Assembly (NCBI RefSeq): GCF_018139145.2
Contig: NC_059478.1
Span: 23,591,001 to 23,655,000 of the forward strand
Length of the DNA: 64,000 nt
Source of the DNA: Gymnogyps californianus
Lineage: Eukaryota > Chordata > Aves > Accipitriformes > Cathartidae
Direction: 5' to 3'
Positions 22,837 through 34,795 of this stretch are shown here, one piece after another (within the stretch, counting starts at the first letter, position 1; each line of letters opens with the position of its first letter). Under the pieces are notes generated by a model. It saw nothing but the letters and a program-made list of their open reading frames with translations. It ran no database searches and was not told where the DNA came from. The position numbers and the translations under genes were made by a program.

Positions 22837-22852
22837 TTCCCTCTAGTGGCCA
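22837..22852 (-). promoter_or_regulatory. CTCF-like motif
   Basis: The reverse complement reads TGGCCACTAGAGGGAA, close to the vertebrate CTCF core CCA(C/G)(C/T)AG(A/G)(G/T)GG. Occupancy cannot be inferred from one motif. Confidence 0.3.
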
Positions 22853-22943
22853 CTGGAGCTTAGACACCGGATTCAAGAATGTATGTGAACTGCATCCTTT
22901 CATTTGATATATGTAACTAGACTAAGCTCTGCCGTGATGTCGC

Positions 22944-23012
22944 ATTTTAAGTGGAACTCCCTGAAGAAATCAATGGGGAATTCTGCTTAAAAACCGGTGG
23001 CATATTATGGCC
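22944..23012 (+). repeat. Palindromic amniote repeat, copy 2
   Basis: GGAACTCCCTGAAGAAATCA, ATGGGGAATTCTGCTT and ATATTATGGCC follow the same family as 20962-21026 (ACTCCACTGAAGTCAATGGG...GGCC). Confidence 0.45.
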
Positions 23013-23976
23013 TATAGTTGCCTAAGGAAGATTGCTTCCCAGCAGGGACAAAAATGAAGGTCATTCTCTAGGAAGAGAGCACTAGGGCTGGACTTGAAGT
23101 AATTTAAAATTACATTAACATTTTGATTGTTTCTTATGTGTTGTGCTTGCCTGGGCTTCAGATCAGAAAATATAAAATAAAGATTTAGGAAATGTGAAAC
23201 AAGAGAGAACTGGTGCAATTCATGGTGAAAAGCAGGTAATGTTAAACAAATAGGAAAAGGCAAGCTGCTTTTTAAGAAGATCTACTTTGATCTGACAGAT
23301 CAAGAAGTTGGAAAACCTTCTGTCTCCTCCTCAAAAAAAAAAGTCTATGTTTTGTGCTTATTGCTGTGTTTAAAACTCCATTGCAAAGGGAAGAACACTA
23401 GTCTAAATAAAGAGTAGAGCAGCAACATGTGAATATAACATCTAATTATTTAGGTTAAGCAAAGAAGATAGCTAGGTACTACAGAAATTTCAGTCATGAA
23501 CTCAATACTCCCCATCAAGATGAAGGGAAATTTTGAGGAGTGTAATATATGCAGAAAGGAGTAATTCAAACCATTACTGCTAGCTTCCAGGTTAACTACA
23601 AGCACTGAGGGCAAAAAACAAATCAAAATCCTGGATTTTACAGTTCCTGTTCACAGTAGATTAATGATTAAAGATAAATAAAATGATCGATTTACATTGT
23701 GCAAGGAGTGGCAACTATTGAAAGTATTAAGTTGCTATTAAACTGACAGCAAATGGTACAAAGTCAGTTCTGATATCCCCATTTTAGAACAAATAGAAGA
23801 ATTGGATTTCTATGACTGCAGCACATATAACTGACTGAGAAATTTGGGATTAGCTGGTTTATAAAGGAAACCTCAGACTGGCAGTTTGATTAATGCCATG
23901 AAAATAGCAAAACTGAAATATACTTCTATTAAAGAGCCAAAAATTATTTTGGAACTTAAAATGGCTGTTTGCCTTG

Positions 23977-24010
23977 CAAAACAAAACAAAACAAAACAAA
24001 ACAAAAAAAA
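23977..24010. repeat. (AAAAC)n microsatellite
   Basis: About five CAAAA units in tandem end in a short A run. Confidence 0.9.
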
Positions 24011-24129
24011 GGAGTAAACATCATATAGCATCTCTGTACAGCAGTATCTGCAAAATACTTCTGTTCTACTGCAAGATGTAAAATATCAGTTAAAATATCA
24101 TTCTCAATCCTGAGAATCACACATCAAAA

Positions 24130-24562
24130 AAATGGAAATGAAATGGGGAATCCAGAGAATGATCAGCAATGAGGCTGATGAGACCAGAGATTTTTAAAAA
24201 ATATGAGGAAAGGCTAGGGTAAATACTTCGATTAATTCGAAGGAGAGATGACAATGTGATATGTTTCAAATACATAAAAGGCTACTGTGATATGTTTCAA
24301 ATATATAAAAGGCTACTGTTCTTTCATGCCTGTTGGACAGTACAAGTAGTAAAGCGATTAAGTTTCAGGAAGACCGATAAGAACAACATTTTCAAACAGT
24401 AATGAAATACGGTAGTTTAGCCTGCAAGGTCTGCCTTATTGAAGGTGTTAAGAACTAGTTAGACAATCATCCATCCAAAAGGACCAATATAGCTGATCTT
24501 GCCTTAGGGCTAGATTACAGAGGTGATCATGGAGGTCCTTTCCAGACCTGTAAGTCTATGAA
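24130..24562 (+). mobile_element. CR1 LINE 3' fragment
   Basis: The order of blocks follows the CR1 3' region: ATCCAGAGAATGATCAGC (family TCCAGAG...ATGAT), TATGAGGAAAGGCTA, TTTCAAATACATAAAAGGCT (family TTCAAGTACATAAAAGG), then a GACCAATATAGCTGATCTTG-like stretch, GGAGGTCCTTTCCAGACC and a terminal TCTATGAA. The 3' tail is the short CR1-type repeat in place of poly-A. It carries a 31-bp tandem duplication at 24256-24317. It is 5'-truncated, as is usual for CR1, and has no coding capacity. Confidence 0.75.
24256..24317 (+). repeat. 31-bp tandem duplication inside CR1
   Basis: The units 24256-24286 and 24287-24317 differ at one position (TACATA versus TATATA). Each covers GTGATATGTTTCAAATA then ATAAAAGGCTACT. 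The duplicate is absent from the usual CR1 layout and so arose after insertion. Confidence 0.9.
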
Positions 24563-26010
24563 CAGGGGAAGAACAAGACCAGTCACTGAATCTGAAAGAC
24601 AGAAGATAAGAAGCAAAACAAGTGAATTAACAGCAAATACTCTTTAACACATTAGCTTACTAGGCCACAGAACTCATTACCAGGGAAAAATAGAGGTTGA
24701 ATGTTAAATACCTTACTAAAAGCAATCATTCATTTTTATAGACACTGAAAAATATCCTCAAACTTACCAGGACTGTGCAGCTATAGCACTAGTAATGTGA
24801 TTATTTATGGCTGTTTACATGGTAATTTTGCAATACAAAGAATAGTTCACTCGGAAGGTAAGTGAGGATGAGACTGATTCCCTCCACAATTTCCTGTCCT
24901 AAAAGACAGGACACCAATCTGCATGCCCAGACATTAAGAGAAAAATATTGCCTGTCTCAATATTCACAAGAGGCCCAGAAGAATACTGCATTCCAAAACT
25001 AAAGCATTAACATCTGTTTTACTATGGTTTGTACTCTGCTTAGCAAGTGTTTTCCCTTTAAAAACAGTGTAGGTAGGAAGTAAGAAACTCTGCATTTCTG
25101 GAGAAGTGGAAGAACCTGCTCCCATAAGCTCCAAAAAGCCACAACCAGATTTAACACATTCGTCTTCCCAGAAAGCTGGTGTTCTCTCACCAACATTTAA
25201 CATTTCTTACCATGGAACCCGGGTATCAGAAGGTGATGCTAATGACCTACACTGCGTTTCAGTGTAGGCAGTCATCCAGTTCAAATCGTAACCAGGCCAG
25301 TGAGCATTCAAAAATCATCATACCTAAGTGGTAACAGATGAGAGGAACTCCGTAGGAAATAGACTTTCCACCTTTCACAAATGTATCACCATACTTTATT
25401 ATTGCATTGCAAGTTCTTCAACTACAGGCCAGACCTCCTACCCTGTTTTGACACAAGACAGTGATCTTGGCTGAACACACTTCTTTAGTGTGTGGGGAAA
25501 AAAAAAAAATTCCTTGCAGAACAACCCTCCCGCTGAGATTTTCTGCAGAGATTCTGGTTTCTCATTGGGTTCTTTTCTACATTAGCCTAAAAGCAGATGC
25601 TTTTCTCCAGGTACTAGAAATGTAATAATACTTTCCCAATACAAGGATTTGCTTTGTCAGTAAACTAAAACTAGGTCATATTTCTGACTGACACTATTCA
25701 AATATTACATCTTACACAAGAGTGATCACCCACTATTTACATAGCTGTTAACAAATCTGCGTAGTTATGCTGTTCAGATTTGTTGCCAATCATCCCTTCT
25801 CACTGAATGGATTTAGCGGTTAAAAGTTGTAATACGAATAGTTATTTGTATTAATCATTGTGAAGGTAAATATAGAAGGGAGACACCACTTTCTAAGGTT
25901 CTGAGACAGAACCTTAGTAAATGATGATAGCTTTGAAAATGGCCTATTGAAATACACATGCATGTAAAAAAGGCCCTACTAGAGCCTAGTATTTCTTTTG
26001 CAATTCCAAG

Positions 26011-26026
26011 AGCGCCCTCTTGTGTG
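26011..26026 (-). promoter_or_regulatory. CTCF-like motif
   Basis: The reverse complement CACACAAGAGGGCGCT differs from the strong CTCF form CCACAAGAGGGCGCT at the first core position only. It is a better match than the site at 22837 and has the same orientation. Confidence 0.4.
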
Positions 26027-29000
26027 AAAACTGACAGACATGACGCTGTATGCAATGGTGAAACACGTATGATGTTTTGAAGTCTGCAACAACATAATTA
26101 CATTCCCTCTTATCACTTCGTAACTTTGCCTATTTCTGACGTATTTTTTTTCTTCCAACCTGTTTCACTGGATTTCTATTCTCATGGACACATGAGCAGG
26201 CAAAGTCAAAGCCAAATCAGTGCAAAATAATCTATTCCTTGTCTCATAAATACAGTTTCCTCCAGTGTTTCCCTACTCAGCTCTGCAGGAGTGATCCTTC
26301 CTCCAGGCTGCAACACTGACACATACCAGACCTTAATAAAAATAATAAGAAAATATCAGCCAACACTTTCAAGCTGATAGGAGAAAACTGAAAAAACGTA
26401 ACTAGAACTGTGAGAGGTGAGTGAGCAGGGGACTCAGCTTGCTTTTCATTGTCCACCTTCAAATCAGACAGTTTGCAATGGGAAATTTCCAGAAAATAAT
26501 GGCCTATTTACACTGGAATGTCAGTAGGAAAGCATCATTTGGCACGGAGGAAGACGAAAACTGAAAGGCATCACAGACACTTGCCTGGAAGTAACATATT
26601 GACTAATGCCACAGATTTCAAATTGACAGGTGCTCATTAAAAGCCACAAATGCAAGCAGTCAGAGTGGAGCCAGATTTACTAGGGAAAATGCACATGTTG
26701 CCTGTTAAAGCTGCCATAATTACCAAAAGTAGAGCAGACTCAGAGCTACTGAGGAAGAGTGGGTAAAAGCAAATAGGCAGAGAGGCAGATGGAAAGACCT
26801 AAAGCAAAGGTAGAAAGATGAAAGAAGAAAGGGAGAGGAAAGGAGTTTACAAGTTGAATCCACATAGAACATGAAACCCTCATCACTTGCGTTACTTGTT
26901 CTTTTAATTTTGTACTTGTCTTCTCCTAGCAATTAAACTGAACGTCCTTGACAGTCTGTCTTCTGTAACAGCACAGAACTGAAACTAGACATCAGCTTCA
27001 GCCCTTTATGGTCCCCATAGTATTTTAATTTTCTAAATTGGAGATTTATGGAAATGCTGACATTCATCTCTCGGTTAAAATGCTAGCATGTTGCTTACAA
27101 ACACAGACTTTTTCTCCTTTTAGCTAGAAGGTTGACAAGAAAGGCTTAGCTGCTTTCTAATCATTATCCTGCACATGATGGGCTGTGAATTTTATGAGCT
27201 TTATCATCTTACTGCTTACATCTCTAAAAGCGTCTGGCCACAGACATGCTTTTGCTCTCTGTATTCTTTAAACAACAGTAGTAATAATTAGCAACTGTGA
27301 GCAGCCTGATTATCATATGAATGGAGAAACAATTGAAAATGAAGCAGAATTAGGACCCAGTAAACATCTGTCTTCAAAATTACAGAATCTTTAGCAACAG
27401 ATGTCATTCAAAAGTGTACCTGCCACCACACCATTACATTAAATACTATTAACAGTAGGCTCTAAATTGCACCACAAGACTTCAGGTTTGATTGAAGAGA
27501 CTTCATAGTATTGATGACCTCTTTCCCTATGTAGACACTTAACAAGGGGACCTGAAGTCAGGTTAGTATGTTTCCAGCAGACTTATTTATTATTATTTAT
27601 AAAAATATATGCTTTTTGTCTCTTAGCTAGCTTTCTTTTTTGTCTCTTCTCAGATATCAGAAAGTAAATCCTCATGTGATTAGTTCTGCATATATGTTGA
27701 CAAAACAACTAAAAAAAAAAAAAAAACCTTGATGTGACTGAGAATCTACTGTTATTAGAAACGGTACCGTCCATTAAAAGTGAAAGAGGAGTGAGAAACA
27801 ATCATTCTTTGTATCTTAAAGAAAATTCTTAAGACACATGAACTAGAATGCTAAGCTGTCCTACTGAATGGCAACTACCTTTATTTCTGCCTTGTGCTTC
27901 AAGGGGCTTCTACAGGAGAACCTTTTAAAAAAGGCAAAACTGTTCATAAAACCAAATATGAAACATCAGTACTTCCAACTCTGCTTTAATTATCCTCGAC
28001 AGAGTTAAATGGGCTGTCATGCTGCAGAATACCGGTAAAGGGTTAAGAAAGGCTAAAAGAAAATGCAAGTTCTGTGACTGTCGACATTCACCTTTGTAAA
28101 GAGGCAATGAAACCAGACCAAGAAACAAAATAGAAGACAACTGCAACTGAGTATGGGCTCTTCTACATCAGAACGAACATGCAGAATAATGATCAGCTAC
28201 AGCCAACAGTATACACAGACTGGATCTAACGAAAAACAATGCACAACTTCCCCAGAATATGTTCCAATATGGGCGTGTCTGTCACCAGAGGGATTCCCAG
28301 AGAGAAAATACTACACGTAAACACCAAGGTATGTTAAGAGCTATTTATAACAAAAAGTGTTATCTATTTTATAAGTGTCTCCATATGCCAGACCCACTCA
28401 CTGCCTTTCCAGAGTCCTACTTTAATAACAGGAAATTCCATTAAATCTTCCAATAACTGCTGGCCATAAGCCAAGGCACTAAGACATTCCTCTCATCCTG
28501 CAAAGGAATGAATCCTAATGGAGCACGTGTGCAATTGTTAAGCCATCAACAGTCTTTCCTCTGTACCCACATCCTCAGTGTTGTAAGCAAGCCAGAAGTG
28601 GGCTGGGATCAGTCAAAGTATTTACCTACCTTTCTCTCGTATATATATCCTTCCTCTTTTACTACATGCTTCTTCCAGACCATGGTAATATTTACATTTA
28701 GTGTTCCCTATGTGAACACTGAGAGGCAGATAATAGCATACGTAAATTATTTCTGACAGAAACAGTGAAACTTCATTTTTTATTAGTGAATTTATCATCT
28801 TGCTTTTTTTCCACAAGCCAGAAATTCAATCCATTTACCAAACTGTAAATCATGTCCTCAGAACTTTCAAATTTTATTTGCAGGGGTATTTAGTCACCTG
28901 AGAGCCATAGCAATATTTGAATATACCTCTGAAAATGGCTTCCTGCTTTTGCTTACAGCTTGAGACAAGAGACAACAAAAAAGAAGAAAAAAAGAAAAAC

Positions 29001-29114
29001 ACACTGGAAAAAAAAGGCAAAGAAAGAAAGAAATGCAATGGTTTCCCACATATGGTAGTTTGTGACTTACTTTCAGCTGCTGAGTGTTCTCATTCCCCTC
29101 GCAGTTTCAGCGGC

Positions 29115-29143
29115 GGGGGGGGACGGACGGGGGACGGGACGGG
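29115..29143 (+). repeat. G-rich (GGGAC)n block, G-quadruplex candidate
   Basis: Tracts of 8, 2, 5, 3 and 3 G are separated by AC dinucleotides. This satisfies the G3+N1-7 four-tract pattern on the + strand. Confidence 0.6.
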
Positions 29144-31148
29144 ACAAAAAAACCCTCTTCGACACACAGCACTTCTGTAATGTCTCCAAATCCACAGTAA
29201 CACTCCTCCAGGACTTTGGGTATTGACAGACAGCACACTGCAAGCAGCACCCGTTGCTTTTTCCTCTGACATTTCTAAAGCCCAGCAACACCACTGTCAC
29301 CCATTAACATCCCAATTGCCTCAAGAACTATTTCCCTGGCCTCGGGTCTCCTGCAGCACAAGGCACAGAGCTGTCACATCTCTTGTAGGTTTGCTGCCTC
29401 AGCAAATTCAGTTTACGCTTTTATTTATTTTCTAAGCGAAATCCAAGCTGGATCACTTCCCCTGGAAGGAAAACTGATGTTAAAAACCACCTGAATTTGT
29501 CTCTCCTGACAATACTCTAAACAAGGAGTTAAGAAATAATTTTCCCTTTATAAAAAGGAGGGAATTTAAGGCTTTAGTAGACAGCAGCTTAGATCATCCC
29601 AGCAATCAATCCCAACCAGCAAAATCTAGGTCAGTGAAACTGAATGGAAGTCAGAAGGCTCCAAAGAATGAAACATTCAATTGTTAAGAATTACGGAAAA
29701 AGCTTAAGATCTGGTTAGGACAAAGGTCATATTAAAGCTGCCAAGTGGAAATACAAAAGTTATCTGGAAAATAACCTCCTTCCAAATCCTACACGCAACA
29801 AACTACTTAGAGAGTTCGTCTTGAAACAACAAAAATGAGACTGCAGGGGGGAAAAAAAAATGCAGCCATTTTGGAGCTATAAGTAAATATTTATTGCAGC
29901 GATCACAGGCTTCACCAAGACCTTCTCTGACATCATCTCAAGATTAATAGAATTAGATCCAGTATTTTACAGAGTTATGAAATTTCTAGTAGGACAGAAA
30001 ATAGCTGCTGTTACAGACAAGTCTCTCCTGGCCTTACAAATGGCTAGAAGCAATGTAAGACAAGACACATTACAATAAATTAAAGCAATATGCATTACTT
30101 CATTTTCCTTCCTGCTGTAGCAGGAATGTAAAACCTTCCAATTCTGTTTCAAGTAAAGGATTACAGACCACTCTGTGGAACTGCTCCAACAGCCTCTGCT
30201 CAAATTCTCTGAATACAAAGCTCCAGCTAACCTACAAATCCACATGGATATTGCATATCTCACACTGATCACAACTTCAGAAATCAGAGATGCTAATAGG
30301 ACTGTTGACAGAACATCAGCTACTGGAATTTTGTTAGTGCTCTGAGGACCTTTAAGGATTCCCTGTCCTGGAAGGTGAACTGAATGAGGTAACTGAAAAT
30401 CCCAATTATTTAGAAGTGTCCTAACTGGTCCCTACAGCCCTCTAACAATTCTTAAGCACGATATGGAAACAATGCCATGCCCACCACTCCCCCACTCCCC
30501 CATTAAACCTACAAGTTACAGTTAATTGCTGCTGTGTGCTTTTGAGGGGGGATGGGACACCCACCTACGGCTATCTAAGTTTTTCTGGTGGAAAAATGAT
30601 ACCCCAAAAACCACTCCCTGCAACAGGAACAAAGAAAAGCTCTGAACTCCAAGCACGATATGTACAAAGGCATCTGGATTGTCAGCATGGAGTTTGTTCT
30701 ATTTACCACGTGAAAGCAAAACAACAAAGTCTGTTGTGCTCCTTATGTTTCTTTACAGTACAAAGCAGAATCCTACTGACCATTCCTCACCAGAAGATTC
30801 CTGACACTTCCATAACTCCTCCAAAAGGGATCTGCATTGCAAGGACAGGGGCAGCTTTTCTTGAACACTCATTTTATGTGGCGCGGAGAAAAACTTTGCA
30901 GTAGGCAAGAAGTGAGAAATCTAGGTCACACCTTGCAATGAAAAGTTTAGACATTTAAGTGACAGAAAGACTTTGATGTGTTCCATACTATTTTAAACCA
31001 TGCCATTCTGTATGGACTCCGGTGAAAAAGATCTTCAGCCTACTCACAAGCAAGATGGAAAGAAGCTACTACTTTGCAGTGATCTTGCGCTATTCTCTCA
31101 AAACTCCTCAGACATTTGTTTGGGGCTTGGTTTTTTTAATGTTGTGTT

Positions 31149-31169
31149 GGGGGGGGGGGGAGGGGGGGG
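31149..31169 (+). repeat. poly-G run
   Basis: G12, one A, then G8. It lies inside an 80-codon frame (31000-31242), encoding a glycine run that is unlikely to be real protein. Confidence 0.9.
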
Positions 31170-31190
31170 TTCAGCTCAACATTGTAATCC

Positions 31191-31295
31191 AGTAAGGACA
31201 GAAGATAAAAATCTGGAGACCAAGAAAGGTCAAGTCACTTGACCCCATCCACAGAGATGGGAACGGAGGATGCCTCTCCTTGGTCTAGAGCTATA
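31191..31295 (+). repeat. MIR-like SINE core
   Basis: The sequence AGATAAAAATCTGGAGACCA, AGAAAGGTCAAGTCACTTGA, CCACAGAGATGGGAACGGAG and TCTCCTTGGTCTAGAGC follows the MIR/amniote CORE-SINE pattern (AGATAAGGAAACTGAGG, AGAGGTTAAGTGACTTGCCC, CACAGAG..GGAA, TCTCCTGG..TCTAG). It contains a perfect 8-bp-arm palindrome at 31228-31244. It is diverged but collinear over about 100 bp. Confidence 0.5.
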
Positions 31296-32739
31296 TTTTA
31301 ATAAACCTAAACTTGCCATGGCATTAAAATAAATGTACAGCTATACAGTGTTATCGAACTGGAATGGAGAACATTTGTTGTGGACAAGGGAGCTTCAAAA
31401 AGTATATAGATGGATCTGGTCAGTGAACTACAGCCCTTCTGCATTATTTCAAAGACACTTGCATCATCCTTGTTTCTGGACTGTATTTTTCATCAACAAA
31501 ACTCTTCTGCCAGGGACATGATCCAATACTAGTGGGTATAGTACTAAAGATTGATTTCACAGCAGAGTTTAATTTTCCTTATATGCCCAATAATGTCTAC
31601 GTGCTGTCTGGAAAGCTTAAGGTTTTGGAATGCTTAGAAAAAGATCAGAAAGTCAGACTTTAAGGGGTGAGAAAATATAAATGTATTTTCTAGACATAGG
31701 AGGCTATGAACCACTGCTCACAAGCAACAGATACTGATTTTTATCTCTTTCTTTATTATGTCCAGCACTGAAGCATCTAAACCATTAGATGCTGCAATTT
31801 CATCTTAACCAAAATGGGACTTGAAGAGACAGCTTGAAGGTTGCAGACACTACTTGCAAAAGTGTTCAACAGAATAATACCTTTTAAAGTATTCACTAAT
31901 ATTTAAATGTAATATACTGCCTTTGCAGTGCTCTACTATTTACTACAAGGTCTTCTTAATGCAGGCACGCATGCGAATAGTTTAACATTAGCATTATCAA
32001 AAATACTAACATTTAAAAAACAAAAAAATTTGCAATAGCAAAATTACTTAAGGAATGCTCTTACATGTTTACAAAATGCTGGCTGGTGGATTCTTATGGT
32101 AAAAGAGAATATTATTCTTTAAACAGTATTTTAATTTTTTAAAATGCGAGAAAAGTGAATACAAGCACATTGGCTCACATTTGGGAAAACAACCTGAATA
32201 AGGATTAAAATGCAGGAATTCCCATCTCCCAGCCTAATGCTCAGGTAATCGGAATACGGGTTACTAACACAGCAACAAACTTCACGTCTGTAATGGCCAC
32301 ATTTGTGGCTTTAAAGAGCAACAACCTCTTTAAACATAACAGATCTATATAACATCTAGAGATGTTATCCAGATGAGTGCCATATTTAATCATACAGAAT
32401 GCTACAGTACTGTTTTCCACACTCGAAGTTTCCAAACTACTATGTCTTTTACCGAAAGAGGAGCTTCACTTCATGTAATGGTAGGCTTCTCTAGACTGCG
32501 CTGATAGACTATGCTGAATATCTTCCTTCCCGAAGTAGCTGGGGAAATAGTATTTGGAGTGGTTTGGAGAGGCTAAGGAGGGATAACTTTTGATTGTCCC
32601 TTTCAAGAAAAGAAATAGGAGGCATCAAGTGAAGTTAGAGGTGTTTTCTGGGCATGCAGCTTATTTAAGCTGTGGTACTCCTCTGCACAGGACACAATAG
32701 AACTATGTGGGTTCATGAGAAAACTGCACAAGTTCATGA
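31296..32739. other. Non-coding DNA, nothing identified
   Basis: AT-rich sequence without supportable genes. The open frames are 62-64 codons with no motif. Confidence 0.5.
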
Positions 32740-32920
32740 AAGAAGTTCATTAAGGGTTATGGAGTACACAGAAACCACTGCTGGCTCAGGAGGCCTCCCC
32801 TCCCAAATTGTTGGGAGCTGGGAGAGAGCAGGGGAAGCATTGTTTGATGCTTTGGTCTTTTACTTCTGCCAAGTAGGCCTTTGGTCTCACCTTACACAGC
32901 CAGTCTTACATGTGCATTAG
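32740..32920 (+). repeat. Ancient amniote retroposon, copy 2
   Basis: The order TTCATTAAGGGTTATGGAG, TACACAGAAACCACTGCTGG, CTCAGGAGG...AAATTG, GGGAGCTGGGAGAGAGCAGG, GGAAGCATTG and TTTTACTTCTGCC, then TAGGCCTTTGGTCTCACC and TTACATGTGC, matches from memory the 3' region of the turtle/crocodilian repeat also seen at 5395-5532. The CACTGTTGGA...GGGCTAGATG segment before the tail is deleted. It overlaps an 82-codon frame (32672-32920) that is therefore unlikely to be a gene. Confidence 0.6.
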
Positions 32921-34688
32921 TATCATTTACATCCTTTTTATTACAATGATATTCAAAAGTCCTCATGAGGATCAGAGCATCATGCTGGATGAATTATTAT
33001 ATTTCATGCTTACGACATGAAAGGGATCAATATCTTGCTGGTAGCCCTAAAGCACCTGCACAGCAGTGGGAATGGGAGGGCTCAGATCTCCACGTCTCAC
33101 TGCTCGGAGCACCCCACACAGCAGCTGTAAAATGCTTTGTCCTATCTACAAGTACCTGTTTAAACTATCTCCTTCAAAATAAACACCACTTCAGGTAAGA
33201 TACGTGAAAAGCAACTCAGAGGCCTTGGGATCCTTATAACGCACAGACTCCTATAACCTAAATTCTCACTGACATCCAAGAAACAGAAATCAGGCACCAA
33301 GTATATTTCTTATTGTGTGCCCAAATGCTTAAACTGCTTTCCAAAAACGAGACTGAGTCCCAGCAATCCTGCAAAAATTTTTAAATCCCAAGCATGACAA
33401 GCTTTTGAAATGTTACCCTTTGGGCCAACATGATGCTATCTCCAATAATTTATGCCTAGCTTTATCAGTCCTGGCAGGGACCTGGCTTCACAGCTTGAAA
33501 ATCTGTGCAGAGACAAACATCTGGCAGCAATCTGGATGGGGCTCCTCTTAGCTGCCTGATGAACAGCGCACACTGGGTTTGGATAGCCACTATCTCAGAC
33601 ACCTCCTTATGCCTCTAACCAGACTCCCTGGGGGAGGACAGTAGCAAACCACAAAAAACATATCCATAGAGCAGTCTCTGGAACTGATTAGTCTTTTCAG
33701 TCAATATTCTTCATTTGTAAGATTCAGGGCCTGGATTCCAGTTCTTCTGACAGCAATGAATGCATGACTGGCAGAAGCAGGTTCACAAAGAAGGAAAAAA
33801 ACCAAACCTGTTGCCCCCGCTCTCCCCACAACTCCTTCCATCCATTATCTGGCATCAAGACTCTCCGGCAAAAATGGCTGACAGATTACAGGGCGGGGGA
33901 CACACACCAAAACCAACAAAAACCAGAGACTGCAGTTGCTATGAGATGTGTTCTACATAACCCAAAAAGACTGACACCACTGCCAGCCATCTTCTGGGCC
34001 ATTCCATAGCAGAAGGGAAGCTGTTGTGACACAGATACACATCTACTAGAAAATGGACAGACAGGAACAACACAGATTTTACCATTATACTGTATGGAAT
34101 GGGACCCAAGAGCTTTCCACACGATGGATGTCACCATGCTCCTGTGTGGTCTCTGCCATCAGGAATCAAAGATCCTTTCCTCCAAGTCATCACCAACCTG
34201 GTTAATTCCCACGTTGTAAAAAAGCAGGGTTGGGGTTTCTTTGGGGGAGTGGGGGGGTAGTTGGGTGTGTGGGGTTTTTTGCTTGTTTGTCTGTTTTTGA
34301 TAGCAACATGGCGAGTAACAGACAAACCAGATCCAGGGAAAAGAGCAGGGTGGCTGAAAAAATCAAATTGAAAGTGAGAACAGCTGCAAGAGAGATAGGT
34401 CTGTAGCAAATAGGAATCTTATTGTAACGTCTGTCGATATCACACAGTCTTAAAAAGGGGAGAAAGCAAGGCAGGAGCATAAGACAAGGATCAGAGGCTT
34501 CTGAGATGGATGCAAAGAAACTGATATAAGGCACAAGGTTAAATCTAACCCAAATAATGTCAATGCATTGAAAAGAATGGCGCACACACGGTAGTGTTGA
34601 CACTGCTGATAACACAAGCTGACAAATCTCCTAATATATTAGGCACAAATATTTTTTCATGCAATATCAGACATGCATGACTTCTTAT
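32921..34688. other. Non-coding DNA with G-rich block
   Basis: No gene was recognised. The minus-strand frame at 34202-34615 (137 codons) is a hydrophobic, low-complexity product of purine-rich + strand sequence. G tracts lie at 34227-34274. Confidence 0.5.
34227..34274 (+). repeat. G-rich tract, G-quadruplex candidate
   Basis: Six G tracts of 3 to 7 bases with short T-rich spacers satisfy the four-tract quadruplex pattern. Confidence 0.55.
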
Positions 34689-34795
34689 CCCATTGATTTC
34701 ATTTCCTTTTCTGCTAGCAAGAGGATTGAGTTAAGATCCAGTTCAGTCAATGAGCTTCTTTCCATTGACTTTTGTGAGCTCTGGCTCAAGCCCAT
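34689..34795 (+). repeat. Palindromic amniote repeat, copy 3
   Basis: CCCATTGATTTCATTT, CAGTCAATGAGC and TCCATTGACTTTTGTGAGC followed by TCTGGCTCAAGCCC fit the family CCATTGACTTCAATGGGCTT...GGATCAGGCCC. Several short frames on both strands overlap here and are probably not genes. Confidence 0.5.

Larger units (their letters stand above)
21421..22943. other. Non-coding DNA with poly-C run
   Basis: No gene was found. A 16-C run lies at 22007-22022 and a CTCF-like motif at 22837-22852. Confidence 0.5.
24563..31190. other. Non-coding DNA, no gene recognised
   Basis: This stretch includes a CTCF-like motif at 26011-26026 and a G-rich minisatellite-like block at 29115-29143. The open frames (up to 122 codons at 30536-30904) have no recognisable domain. 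The overlapping frames at 28917-29300 are in G-rich or purine-rich sequence and look like chance. The DNA at about 27170-27360 looks like ordinary unique sequence; conservation cannot be judged here. Confidence 0.5.

Noticed and set aside
34202..34615. 137-codon minus-strand membrane-like protein
   Set aside because: It is the complement of purine-rich sequence with G tracts; leucine- and proline-rich frames are expected by composition.
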